A stretch of 64,000 bases of DNA. Origin: Tuctoria greenei (taxonomy: Eukaryota; Streptophyta; Magnoliopsida; Poales; Poaceae). Shown piece after piece: positions 41,244 through 52,508 of the stretch (its first letter is position 1; every line of letters starts with the position of its first letter). The DNA lies in assembly GCA_036927565.1 (NCBI GenBank), contig JAYESD010000001.1, positions 280,065,560 through 280,129,559 on the forward strand. The letters run 5' to 3'. The notes beneath the pieces are model-generated. The model was not told where the DNA came from and did no database searches. It saw only the letters and a program-made list of their open reading frames with translations. Made by a program: the position numbers and the translations under genes.

Positions 41244-44200
41244 GTGAACTACAAAGCCGGAGGAAAACATTGGGTACTCGATAGTGGGTGCACTCAACAC
41301 ATGACCGGCAATGATGGTATGTTCACCTCCATAGAGGACCCCGAAAATCACGAACAAGTCACCTTTGGTGATAACTCAAAGGGGAAGGTAATTGGTTTAG
41401 GTAAAATTGCTATTTCTAATGATTTGTCTATCTCTAACGTGCTTTATGTTAAGTCTCTTAGTTTCAATTTACTCTCTATTGCTCAATTATGTGATCTTGG
41501 ACTAACGTGCACATTTGACAAGAATGGTGTTGTGGTGTCTAGTGAGTCTAGCAAAGAACTAATCTTCAAGGGGTTTAGGCATGGACATCTTTACTTGGTG
41601 GACTTCTCCAACAAGAACGCTAGCTTGACCACTTGTCTTTTCACCAAGACAAGTTTGGGTTGGCTATGGCATCGACGCATTGCTCACATAGGGATGAGTA
41701 AGCTCAAGAAGTCATTCAAGCTTGGGATGGTGACCGGCGTGAAGGACGTCACATTTGAGAAGAACAAGCTTTGTAGCGCATGTCAAGCTGGGAAGCAAGT
41801 TGCCTCGCACCATCCGATGAAGACAATGGTGTCAACCTCCAAGCCACTTGAAATGCTTCACATGGACCTCTTCGGACCGTCCACATACCAAAGTCTTGGC
41901 GGTAACCTCTATTGTCTCGTTATTGTTGATGATTATTCTCGATATGCTTGGACTTTGTTTCTAGGTGACAAGGGTGAAACTCCGGAAGTCTTCAAGACCT
42001 TTGCAAAACGAGCTCAAAGGGAATTTCAACTTCCCATCATCAAGGTCCGGAGTGACAACGGCACTGAGTTCAAGAACTACAACATTGGGGAGTGGTGTGA
42101 CCGTGAAGTCGTGAAGCACGAGTTTTCGGCCACATACACCCCTCAACAAAATGGTGTCGTTGAAAGGAAGAACAAGACTCTCATCACCCTTGCAAGAGCA
42201 ATGCTTGATGACTATGGCATGTCGGAGAAGTTTTGGGCCGAAGCGATCAACACGGCGTGCCATGCCGCTAATAGGATCTATCTTCATCGACTACTTCAAA
42301 AGACCCCCTATGAGCTCCTCATTGGGAGAAAGCCCAACATCTCCTACTTCCGAGTCTTCGGATGCAAGTGCTACATCTACCGCAAGAAGAGGCTTGGTAA
42401 GTTTGAAAGAAGGTGTGATGTTGGTATTTTTCTTGGTTATGCATCAAACTCAAAAGCATATCGAGTATTCAACCAAACCTCCGGGTTAGTTGAAGAAAGT
42501 TGTGATGTTGAGTTTGATGAGACTAATGGCTCCCAAGAGGAGAGTTTTGGTCATGATGATATAGATGATGAGCCTCTGAGAGAAGCCATGAAGAACATGA
42601 CCATTGGAGACATCAAGCCCGAAGTTGAAGAGAGCCATGATCAAGGGGGAGCCTCAAATGCTAACACCGACACCTCCATGGCACCTCAAGGTGACGAAGA
42701 AGAAGAAAAAGATGATCCATTGCCTACGCAAGATTCACAAGTCCTACAACATCTAGATGAAGAAGAAGAAGTCCAAGATCAAGTCCATCCACAAGACGAG
42801 CAAAACGCATCACCACCGCCAAGTGCTTCACAACCACTCATGAGGCATGGGCGCATCTCCAAGGCGCATCCGATGGATCAAATCATCGGAAGTCCGTCAC
42901 GGGGAGTAAGTACTCGTTCTCGCCATGTCGCTTCGTTTTGTGAGCACTACTCGTTTGTTTCATGTGTAGAACCCACTCGCATCGAGGAAGCACTTCAAGA
43001 TCCAAATTGGGTGATGGCAATGCAAGAAGAACTCAACAACTTCACCCGCAACGAAGTTTGGGTGTTGGAGGAGCGACCCAAGGACAAGAATGTCATCGGA
43101 ACGAAGTGGGTGTACCGCAACAAGCAAGATGAGAATGGCGTTGTGGTCCGCAACAAGGCAAGACTTGTGGCCAAGGGCTTTTCGCAAGTTGAAGGACTAG
43201 ACTTTGGAGAGACATTCGCTCCGGTCGCTCGGTTAGAAGCTATTCGTATACTCCTTGCTTTTGCTTCACATCATAACATAATGCTTTATCAAATGGATGT
43301 GAAAAGTGCCTTTCTTAATGGCTATATTAACAAGCTTGTTTATGTTGAGCAACCTCCCGGGTTTGAAGATCCGAGGAATCCTAATCATGTGTATAGGCTA
43401 CACAAGGCGCTCTACGGACTCAAGCAAGCACCTAGGGCGTGGTATGAACGACTAAGGGATTTCCTAGTCATGCAAGGATTCAAGATCGGGAGGGTGGATA
43501 CTACACTCTTCACCAAGGACATCGACGGAGATTTATTTCTTTGTCAAAGTTACGTTGATGACATTATTTTTGGCTCAACTAACAAAACTCTTAGCCATGA
43601 GTTTGGCAAAATGATGTCTAGGGAATTCGAGATGTCAATGATTGGAGAGCTCAATTTCTTCCTAGGATTTCAAATCAAGCAACTTCAAGAGGGTACCTTC
43701 ATCTATCAAGAGAAGTACACAAAGGACCTCTTGAAGAAATTTGAGATGGGAGATTGTAGCTCAAGAAGCACTCCAATGGCGACAAATTGCCATCTCGACG
43801 CGGACATGGACGGTAAACCTATTGATCAATCTCATTACCGTTCTATGATTGGCTCATTGTTATATCTTACCGCATCTAGGCCCGATATTATGTTTAGTGT
43901 GTGCTTGTGTGCTCGCTTTCAAGCGGCACCTAAAGAATCGCACAAGAAGGCGGTCTTTAGGATACTTCGGTATCTCAAGCATACCCCAAGTGTAGGGTTG
44001 TGGTACCCCAAGAACGCTAGTTTTCATCTCTTAGGCTACTCGGATTCGGACTTTGCCGGATGTCGTGTGGACCGCAAGAGTACCTCCGGAGGGTGCCACC
44101 TACTTGGGCGTTCCCTAGTATCTTGGTCTAGCAAAAAGCAAAATTCCGTGGCTTTGTCCACCGCGGAGGCGGAGTATATAGCGGCCGGTGCATGTTGTGC

Positions 44201-44504
44201 CCAAATTCTATATATGAAGCAAACCCTTTTGGACTTTGGAATTAAGTTTGGTTGTGTGCCTCTCCTTTGTGACAATGAAAGTGCGGTTAAGATAGCTTGA
44301 AACCCCGTTCAACACTCCCGCACCAAGCACATTGATATTCGCCATCACTTCTTGCGGGACCATGAGGCTAAGGGAGACATCTCATTGCAAGGTGTTAGGT
44401 CCGAAGAACAATTGGCGGATATCTTCACCAAACCACTTGATGAGAAAACTTTTTCTAGGCTTAGAAGTGAATTAAATGTGCTAGATGCATCTAACATCAT
44501 GTAA
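41244..44504 (+). pseudogene. pol: pol polyprotein of element D, one in-frame stop
   Basis: Copia order. Protease WVLDSGCTQHMTG near residue 10. Integrase with the zinc region WLWHRRIAHIG ... LCSACQAGKQ and catalytic MDLFGPS, RSDNGTEFKN and QQNGVVERKNKTL. RT with YQMDVKSAFLNGYI and YVDDIIFGST near residue 770. RNase H with YSDSDFAGCRVDRKSTSG. The frame is open from just after TAG 41241-41243 to TGA 44298-44300, then continues in frame to TAA 44502-44504 (SRTKHIDIRHHFLRDH ... FTKPLDEK). One nonsense codon therefore removes the last 67 residues. There is no ATG at the front; expression would need splicing or recoding from gag. Confidence 0.9.
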
Positions 44505-45755
44505 GTTGCCATGTTCATGTAAGGTTGCATATCATATAGGTCTTGCCTAACTCCCAAAGGATAGGGGCGAGCTAGAAATAGTTTTCCCTGAGGAAGCCTT
44601 TGGAAGGCTTAAACTTGGCAAGATAGATTTATCTTATGCCTTGCATGATTCCTGCCATATAAACTTGCACTCATTTAATATCTTGCATTAACTTGTTTGG
44701 CATTGCATACGGTAGATTGTCACAAAGGGGAACCCACATCATGAGAAGAAGACTTGTTTGAAATGCAATATCTTAACTCATATGATGTGGAAAGAGCAAA
44801 ACTCTAAAGGAACATGCTTTAAAGAGATAGAAGTCTCCATACTCTAGCTCACAAAGCATGGACCTTACATTTTCTTGGTTTTTCCCTCCTAATTTTCCTT
44901 GTGTGCTCTATTTGTTTGAGGGCTTAGCCAATATGTGGCACTATATTGAAAAGCCTATTTTTTTTAGGGGTTAGGAGGTGCCCAAAAGGTCCTAAGACTC
45001 ATTTTCTCTTTGTGTGTTTTTAGTCAACGGACATATATGGGCATTCTTAGGTTTTCTGTAGTCATCGGACTATCCGATGCTAGGGTCAGTAGCTCATCGG
45101 ATCAATTGTTGCTCCAGTTCATCAAACAGATCAGTCAGAACCAAGAAATCGACCGATGGGTTCATTTCAGGAAACATCGGAGCATCCGATGTTCAATCCT
45201 CTGTTACCCTGCAGAATTCGACCGATGATCGACGTAGCAACGTCGGATCATCCGGTGTGCAAAGAGAGTGTTTGGACCAACTCTCTGTTGAACTCGACCG
45301 ATGACCCCACCCGATGCGCATCGGTCGATCCGGTGTTCGCGTAACAGTTAGGTCATCGGGTTCCCATTTAAAGACGTACGGCGCTTCGTCTTCCTCACCC
45401 CGCGCCGCCACCTTCTCGCACCGCCGCCGCGCCTCCCGCCGCCGCGCCTCGCGCCGCCGCCGCGCCTCCCGCCGCCGCCACCTCCTCGCGCCGCCGCCGT
45501 GCCTCCCGCGCTGCCACCTCCTCGCGCCGCCGCTGCGCCTCCACCGCCGCCGCGTCGCCACCGCCACGCCTCCATCGCCGCCGCCTCAGACCACGCCGCC
45601 GCCGCTGCCTCTTCAGGGTGCCACCTCGTCGTCTCTCCACCTCACCGCCGGCAGCCCTAAGACTTTCGTCGCTAGGGTTCCCACGAACCGCGCGACATCA
45701 TCCCGATCGCTGCGTCGCCGTTCATCGTTCGCGTGATCCTTTTCGTCGCTGAGGT
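44505..45755. other. Region between pol and third ORF of element D
   Basis: No gene is supported. 44505-45050 is AT-rich leader-like sequence. 45062-45360 repeats the LTR's CATCGG/CCGATG motif. 45366-45372 is TATA-like. 45385-45610 is a CCG/GCC-rich tract that gives misleading open frames on both strands. Together these could be a promoter and a long leader for the third ORF. Confidence 0.6.
45062..45360 (+). promoter_or_regulatory. Internal copy of the CATCGG/CCGATG array, upstream of the third ORF
   Basis: CATCGGACTATCCGATG (about 45064), CATCGGATCAATTG, GACCGATGGG, CATCGGAGCATCCGATG (about 45174), GACCGATGATCG, CGTCGGATCATCCGGTG (about 45241), GACCGATGACC, CATCGGTCGATCCGGTG (about 45318) and TCATCGGG. 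This is the motif family of the LTR array, in the same element but outside the LTR. ATTTAAA follows at 45366. Confidence 0.72.
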
Positions 45756-45836
45756 TTGTACCGTACCATGCGACATCCATCCTTGTTTCTCATCGATCAT
45801 GTTTCCACTAACCCTAGGCCTCTCTTTTGCATCAAG

Positions 45837-48032
45837 ATGGGCCGTGATCGCAAGGGAAAAGGCAAGGCCATCGAGGAGCCCGCAGCAAAGAAACAAAAGC
45901 TCTCGAAGGAAGCTCGCCAGGCAGAGTTGGCCGCTCACGCCGCCGAGGAGCGTGAGCGCGGCCATCGTGGTTCCTTGCGGCTCCGCGAGTCTCGGCAGAG
46001 GCAGCAGCGGCCCACAGTGCAGCCCGTGCCGCCCGACGACTCTGAGGATGAGGAGGATACTGCGGTGACGCCACTGGTTCGCCGGCGCACCGTCAGGACC
46101 CGAGGGGGAGGTCAGACCCCCACCGCGAGTCAGCGCCCCACTGCTGCCGACCGCGCAGAGGACAGAGAGGCCCAGAGGGCCATCTACGAGATGGATACCG
46201 CTGCCAGAGTTGCCGAGGATGTCAGGCTTACAGACTATCGCAAGTTCAAGGCAAAACAACTGAAGAAGCTCAGATGGACAGCGTTGCCAGAGGAGTGGTT
46301 CCCGCAGCCCAGGGACACTAGGGTTGATCCCCGCTTTTGGACCCTGACACAGGTGTCCCTGTACGAGACGTACAGGCGTCGGGGCCATAAGCTGTTCCAG
46401 CACACTTACATCGACTGGAATCAGCTTGCAACAGCAGTTGGACACGGGATAAGGCCATTCTTCGAGAGGTACAGAGGCCTTGTGGAGCTGCTTTCACGCC
46501 AGAGGAGCGCTTACGTGGAGGAGTGGGTTCGAGTCTTCTACGCCACTCTCTATATCTCAGAGGGTCGGCGCTCGATCCACTTCATGTTTCTGGGGCAGCA
46601 GCACACCGTGTCTCGAGAGCGACTGGCACAGCTGCTTGGAGTGGACACACACCTCACTTGTCTGCACGAGGTGGTCTACGGAGGAGCCGACCCGCCGAGG
46701 AGGCCGCTGACAGGGGGAGTGTCACCGCTGTTTGAGGAGATCAGAGGTATGTTCACCCCTCCTTTCACGCCAGACCAGCCGAGGGTGCCAGCTCTACTCA
46801 CTCCAGCCGCTCGGACAGTTCACCACATCCTCAGGCGTACCCTTCTACCGAGGTCCGGCTACCTAGAGGGCTTCACGAGCCTCCAGCAGACCATCCTGTT
46901 CTATGTGATGAACGGGATGGAATTTGATATCGTGGACATCTTAATCTGCGAGATGGAGGACGTGATCACTAACGGAGTCGGGATGTTGAGGCAGTTGGTC
47001 TACGGGCATTGGATCTGCCGTCTGCTGTTCTTGCTGGCACCTGAGGACTCGCCAGCCACTGCTCCTCTGACAGAGCTCCACGCCACTCGGTTCGGCCACT
47101 ACCGAGTGCCTACTCCTGGAGACCGCCGCCTTGGCCGTCCAGTCGAGCGTCAGGTCAGAGCCCGACTCTCCGAGGAGGACTGGACCGAGCTAGCCCAGGA
47201 GGACGAGGCGCTCGCCCAGGCAGAGGCACAGGGTGGAGGACTGGAGCACGTCTGGTCGGACAGCGACACCAGCGACAGCGTCGAGGAGTACTTCCCTCCT
47301 CCGCCTCCTTCTCCGAGCCAGCACGATGCGGAGGCGGGAGGTTCGACTGCTCCACCACCTCCAGTGTCCGAGGCTCAGGTGTCACAGCCGTCAGAGCTCA
47401 CCTCGCTGCTCCAGCAGATGGTCGAGCAGCAGCGCCAGGACAGGCTTGCAGCTGAGCAGGCCCGAGCGGAGCAGGCTGCACGGCTCGCGGAGCTACAGAG
47501 ACAGCAGTAGGAGATGCAGTTGGAGATCGCCCGCCAGAGGCGAGAGGACACTGACCGCTTCACGAGCCTGGTGGATCAGATGCACCGGAGGACCCTGGAC
47601 CAGTAGCAGCAGACTCAGCAGGCGATGATGGGCATCCTGGGGTTGATCACCAACCTCTACCAGCAGACCGGGATAGCCCTTCCGCCTCAGCAGCCGGGTC
47701 TTGGTCAGGCTCCAGCAGCTTCTCCACTCGCACCTACTGCAGCTCCAGCACCGGCGTCGCCCATACCAAGCTTCAGCATGTCACCTCTACTAGCCTCGAC
47801 AGTGCCATTCCAGTTCTCACCTCCACCGGCAGTACCTTCTCCGCTGGCGCCAGCAGTCCCAGCAGATCCCCCAGCAGCGCCAGCAGTCCCAGCAGATCCC
47901 CCAGCAGCGTCAGCAGCTCCAGCTCCTCCCGCTCCAGCGCCAGCACCTGCGACCTCCACCTCGAGCAGCTCTGACGACAGCACCGCCGACGTCGACCGCT
48001 TCACCGTCGCCCCGAGTGCTCCGGAGTCCTAG
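45837..48032 (+). pseudogene. Third ORF of element D (env-position, putative plant transposon protein)
   Basis: Probable start 45837 (MGRDRKGKGKAIEEP); an upstream in-frame ATG is at 45756. A basic N-terminus with an NLS-like KKQK is followed by a middle domain of about 220 residues (LPEEWFPQPRD, WVRVFYATLYISEGRRSIHF, RERLAQLLGV, YGHWICRLLF). This resembles the plant transposon-associated domain found in proteins after pol or in antisense genes. Then come an acidic/Pro stretch, a Gln/Arg coiled coil (LLQQMVEQQRQDRLAAEQAR) and a Pro/Ala/Ser-rich tail. Two in-frame TAGs (47508-47510 and 47604-47606) lie in Gln runs; otherwise the frame is open to 48032. No signal peptide or membrane span is visible, so an envelope role is not supported. 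Confidence 0.75.
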
Positions 48033-48370
48033 GTACTCATCTTCCCTTTTTGGTGTCTTGATGCCAAAGGGGGAGAAGAGTTAGAGTCAGGGGGAGTTTA
48101 GCTCTAGGGGGAGTCAGTCTTGGTCGAGTCAGTCTTGGTCTTAGGGGGAGTTTGGGGAGTTTTACCTTTATCTATTTGGACTTATTGTCATTTGCTTCTA
48201 TTGTAATTCAGTGTGCTATTTCATGACTTATTTGATCACTGTTTGAGCCTTCGAGCTCCTTGTGTTGCTTTTTGTTCCAGTTACAATCTTTATGAGCATT
48301 GTGTTATTAAATTCATTTACTTCTATGCTCTACTCGTTGTGTTGTCATCAATCACAAAAAAGGGGGAGAT
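48033..48370. other. 3' untranslated region and polypurine tract of element D
   Basis: It contains repeated AGGGGGAG stretches (CCAAAGGGGGAGAAGAG, CTAGGGGGAGTCAG, TTAGGGGGAGTTTGG) and ends with AAAAAAGGGGGAGAT right before the 3' LTR. The last is the polypurine tract. No gene. Confidence 0.78.
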
Positions 48371-49836
48371 TGAAAGCATCTAGGCCCCCGTGAGGTATGG
48401 TTTTGGTGATTAATGACAACCATTTGTAATTACTAATGAGTTTGTGGATGCAAGGTTTCACATATATCACATCAAGCGTTAACGACTATCTATTCAAATC
48501 ATCTACCACTCATTGGATACGAATGGAGACCCCTCAAACGACCTATTCTAAGGGGGTTATTCAATTCTCATGAAGGCTAAATGAAGAACTCACACAACGA
48601 CTCTATTCTATCAAAATTGGCAACACAAGAAGATCAATATTCATCAGAACATTATTTGCAACAAGTGTCAAAGAGGTCACTTGAGAAGCTTCTTAAAGTT
48701 CAACTCGAAGCAAACAAATTACACTCACCGGATCGTCCGATGGTCTGGAAAATGCACACATCGGTCGATTGGGGCTCAACAGAAGAAGAAGACCTCAGAA
48801 TGAAGTGCACACCGGATCATCCGATGCTAGAGACAAGTGGACATCGGTGAGGTTCAACAGAAAGATTAATTTGTCTAAACAATTCTGGAGAAACACTCAC
48901 CAGATCATCCGATGCAGAAGCAAAGTGTACATCGGTCTAGTTCAACAAAAACATTATTTCTGGACCAAATCTGAAGACAAAGCTCACCGGATCATCCGAT
49001 GATTGAGAAGGGGCAGCATCGGTCGAATAACGGTCACTTCTGACACAATGACGTCAGCTAATCTAATTAGACCGATGCTCAGAAAAGGTGGTCATCGGAT
49101 CATCCGATGTACACAGAAAAAGTAATCAGCCAACTTTTTCAATGGCTAATTCAGTTGGGCTGGCTATTTAACCCCCTTCCACCAGTCATTTCGACAACAC
49201 TTGACAACCAGAGCATGCCCACACATCCTCAAGTGTCCAAGACCTAGAACAATCATTTACACACCCTTTTCGTCCATCTACACCTCAAGATATAGGCTAG
49301 ACCTAGCTAGAGAGAAGCTCGTGTGCGTCCTCTCTGGGTGAGTGGAGTCTCTAGACCAGTGAGAGCCGTGAGGGAGTGCATTCTTGGTGATTGCATTCAT
49401 CTTGTATCAAGAGGAGAGTAGAGAGATTGCTCCGGAGCTTGCCGAGACAAATTGTGGAAGCCCGGAGCATCGAAGTTGTACAAGGTTTGAGCTCCACCTT
49501 GCCGGAGATGGCGAACGGAGAAAGTTAGTGGATTCCCTCGTCTTGGTGACTTGGGAGTGGCAATACCCTTTGGTGGGTGCCACAACGTGGATGTAGGAAG
49601 ATCCTAGTGATCTTACCGAACCACGGGAAAAATCGCCGTGTCTCCGCGTCTTCGAGCGTTTGCATTCCTCTCCCTACCCCTTTACAATTACGTTTTACTA
49701 TTCCGCACTTAACTCTCTTGATTGCGTAGTTGACTTGCATAGGGAATTGGGCTTAACAATTAAAGTTTTTAAATTGCCTTAAAATTTGAAAAAGCCCAAT
49801 TCACCCCCCCCCCTCTTGGGCGTTTTGATCCTTACA
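48371..49836 (+). repeat. 3' LTR of element D
   Basis: Same length as the 5' LTR, with about 18 differences, mostly transitions. The array is at 48726-49111. Confidence 0.95.
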
Positions 49837-50057
49837 CTCCCGGATGAAACCAGCTTCGAGCAACTTCTTGACCTCCTGTCGGATGAAGTTTTTTCGCTCG
49901 ACTGATTGTTTTCGGGGCTTCTGGTGTACATGCCATGCGTCGGATAAATCTTCAAATTGTACTCAATCACCTCCCTAGGGATCCCAGACATTTGTGACGG
50001 TTGCCAGGCAAACACATCAACATTAGCCCGGAGGAAAGTGATGAGCGCGAGTTCCTA
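49837..50057 (-). pseudogene. RT linker of element B (5' of the D insertion)
   Basis: The minus strand reads ELALITFLRANVDVFAWQPS ... GIPREVIEYNLKIYP, then LLEAGFIRE, up to the D insertion. A small frame disturbance lies in between. It is preceded by TAG (50057-50055), at the same codon as 17081-17083 in element A. Confidence 0.78.
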
Positions 50058-51105
50058 TTTGTTTTTCAAACCTCCTGATCTACGGGTGGTCTGAGCAGCA
50101 TCAGAACCGATTTGAATGACTTTGACGGGAACGTCGATGTCGCCGCTTGGTTGCACACGTGGTGCAGAGGTTGAGCCTCATTGACGAGTGCTTGGGGGTT
50201 GAGCAATGAACTCTTTGCGGGAAGTTCCTTCTTGCATCGTGGAAAGCGCATGGAGCTCCTCTAGCACGGTGACTTCTGCAATGCGGTCTCCATGGACCCA
50301 AAGAACGCCTGAAGGTGTCGCGATCTTCAACACCAGATAGTCGTAGTGAGCTGCGGCCATGAACCTGTATAAGGCAGGCCTGCCCAAGATGGTGTTGTAG
50401 GGCAGACTGATGTGAGTGACATCGAAGACTAGCTTCTCAGTACTATATTTCTCCTGTGTCCCGGAGGTCACCGAGAGAGTGATGGACCCGAGGGGGTTGA
50501 TTGCTCCTGGACGTACCCCGGAGAAAGGTCATGAGGGGCGAAGGTCTGAGAGTTGCAACTGTATCTTCATGAACGCTTCAAAACTCAAGAGATTCAGCGT
50601 TGCGCCTCCATCTACCAGAACGTGGTAGAGCTAAATGTTGTTGATGGTCGGAGATACCATCAACGGGAGTTGTCTAGCTCCGACAATGTTCTTGGGGCAA
50701 TCTGTTGCATCAAAAGTGATGGGCGTATCCATCCACTTTCGATGTGGTTCCACCTTGGCAGTAGGAGCTACGGCAACCATTTCCTGCCGCATTGTCTTGA
50801 GGACGCGGCGATAAGTGATGTCCTAGTACCCTCCATAGATGGTGTTGAGGATCTTCCGACGCTCATTGTCAGAGACGTCAGAGCCATCATCGATTGTGTT
50901 GTACACTTCCTTTAGGAACTTCTTGGGGTCCTGGAAGCCTAGCTCCGTCTCAGTCGGAGCTTCATTAACTTTTTTCTTTCCTTCCCGTTGACGGAAAGGA
51001 GCTTCTTCTCGGCGCTTGTTGTAGCACTCGACAAGATTTTGAACCTCTCGGTAGTCCTCCAGATTGTGCTTGTCCATCTTGTGGATTGGACACCACATCT
51101 TGGAA
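50058..51105 (-). pseudogene. End of gag and protease of element B
   Basis: The frame opens MWCPIHKMDKHNLEDYREVQN at 51098, the degenerate zinc motif with Tyr for the last Cys as in A. It continues through EAPTETELGFQDPKK to the protease (HVLVDGGATLNLLSFEAF; LPYNTILGRPALYRF). Several stops interrupt it, at about 50821, 50630 and 50175. Confidence 0.78.
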
Positions 51106-52471
51106 CTACCACCTTCTTATGATGAAGGTCGAGGTCATTTTTCGGGGCGCTGCCCCCGAGCACCCGGAGTTGCAGCAGCCGCAACAGTAGGTGCACCGGC
51201 CGACGGCTTCTTCCTGCTGTTGGACTTCTTCTTCTTTTTTCACTACCTGAGGTAGTGGATTAAGCTTTAGAGGACCTTTTGTTAGCCTCCGGGGCTTTCT
51301 TTGAGTGCATTTCCTGGCCCTCTGCGGCCGGGCACACTTGTCAGCCAGGCTGAACAACTCCGTGATGCTAGTGACTTCTTTCGTTGCCAACTTCTCTAGC
51401 ATTTTCTTGTCTCGGACGCCCTGTCTGAATGCGATAATAAGAGAAGCGTTCGAGATAGAGGGGATGGTATTGCGTACCTGAGAAAACTGTTGGATAAAGG
51501 ATCGCAGCGATTCCCCCGTTATTTGCTTCACAACAAACAAGTCCAGTTCAGTGCCTGGTCAGGTGTAAGAGCTCCCGAAGTTGGAAGTGAACTGTTGACA
51601 TAGCTCTGCCCAACTGTTGATGGAGTCGGGCGGAAGACTGATGAACCAGGACCTGGCAGTCCCAGGTAGAGCCACAGGGAAGTAGTTGACCATCACAGCC
51701 TCGTTGCCTCCTGCTGCAGGGAAGTATAACAGTGGAGTAGATTTGAAGGAATTTGACGGGGTTGACAGTCCCGCCGAATTTCTCTGGCAAATGAGGCTGG
51801 AACTTCTGTGGCCAGCGGACCATGCGTAGGTGCATGGCCAAGGTAGAACAACCTCCTTCTACACCCACTGGAGTAGGGTTGTCTCGTGCCTCTCGCCTCT
51901 CGCGAGCATGCTCAATATGGACACGATCATCCTGCTGTCGGTTGCGGCGATCGAGCTCTGACCACAGGTCATGCATCGAAAGCCTTGACACAGTATGGGT
52001 GTGTCACGCCCTGAAAGGCAGCGACGTCACCTGTTGAGATACAACATGCCTTCAGTGCTATGATATGTGAGGACCATGTCTTCCAGACAAGGTCCTACGT
52101 TGAGTTGGTGCCTGCCCCGAAGGAGGAGGGCTTTGGTTGCTGATGGCATCAACTGCGGCTGCAACTAGATGTTGTACATCAGCACACAACTGCTCCATTG
52201 CACCCTGAGGTGCTCCCGGCGCTGGTGGGCACTTCAGGAGAGTACGCGCAGCAATCAACGCGTTCTCAGGGTTGTTATTCGCCGATGCTGTGACCGATGT
52301 GAGTACCCCATCCTGCTTTCCAGCATTGTTTGCCGGAGCAGATGGTGGTGGTGGTGGTGCGACACTCACCGGAATAATGGCAACTGCTGGTTGTTGAATG
52401 TTGGGGAGATTCCTTCCACCGGGCTGTGCAGCGTTGTTACCGTTAGATGATCCTACAACTGAGTTCACCAT
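51106..52471 (-). pseudogene. gag: gag of element B
   Basis: Starts at 52471 with MVNSVVGSSNGNNAAQPGG, homologous to A's gag start. Central gag block: MVRWPQKFQPHLPEKFGGTV. Later: SFIQQFSQVRNTIPS and AFRQGVRDKKMLEKLATKE. Broken by a stop near 52058, a frameshift near 51720, TGA 51561-51559 and TGA 51137-51135. Both TGAs coincide with stops in element A. Confidence 0.82.
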
Positions 52472-52488
52472 CTTGTGATCTCAGGCGC

Positions 52489-52506
52489 CCCCCTACCTAG
52501 CGCGCC
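52489..52506 (-). promoter_or_regulatory. Primer-binding site of element B
   Basis: Minus strand TGGCGCGCTAGGTAGGGG, two bases inside the LTR end. It is equivalent to 14641-14658 in element A. Confidence 0.75.
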
Positions 52507-52508
52507 AA

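Larger units (their letters stand above)
37577..49836 (+). mobile_element. Element D: SIRE/Maximus-like Ty1/Copia element, nearly intact (12.3 kb)
   Basis: Two 1466-bp LTRs (37577-39042 and 48371-49836) differ at about 18 positions by eye. The target duplication is perfect: CTCCC at 37572-37576 and 49837-49841. The initiator tRNA-Met primer site, full gag, pol with one in-frame stop, a third ORF with two stops and a polypurine tract are all present. It lies in element B's RT region. At the usual grass LTR rate (1.3e-8 per site per year) the divergence suggests about half a million years. Confidence 0.95.

Noticed and set aside
45348..45640. Gly/Arg/Ala-rich open frames on the minus strand and matching + strand frames
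   Set aside because: Products of the CCG/GCC-rich tract; low complexity in every frame and no homology.
45837..48032. Retroviral envelope gene in element D
   Set aside because: Only the position after pol suggests env. No signal peptide, membrane span or fusion motif is visible.
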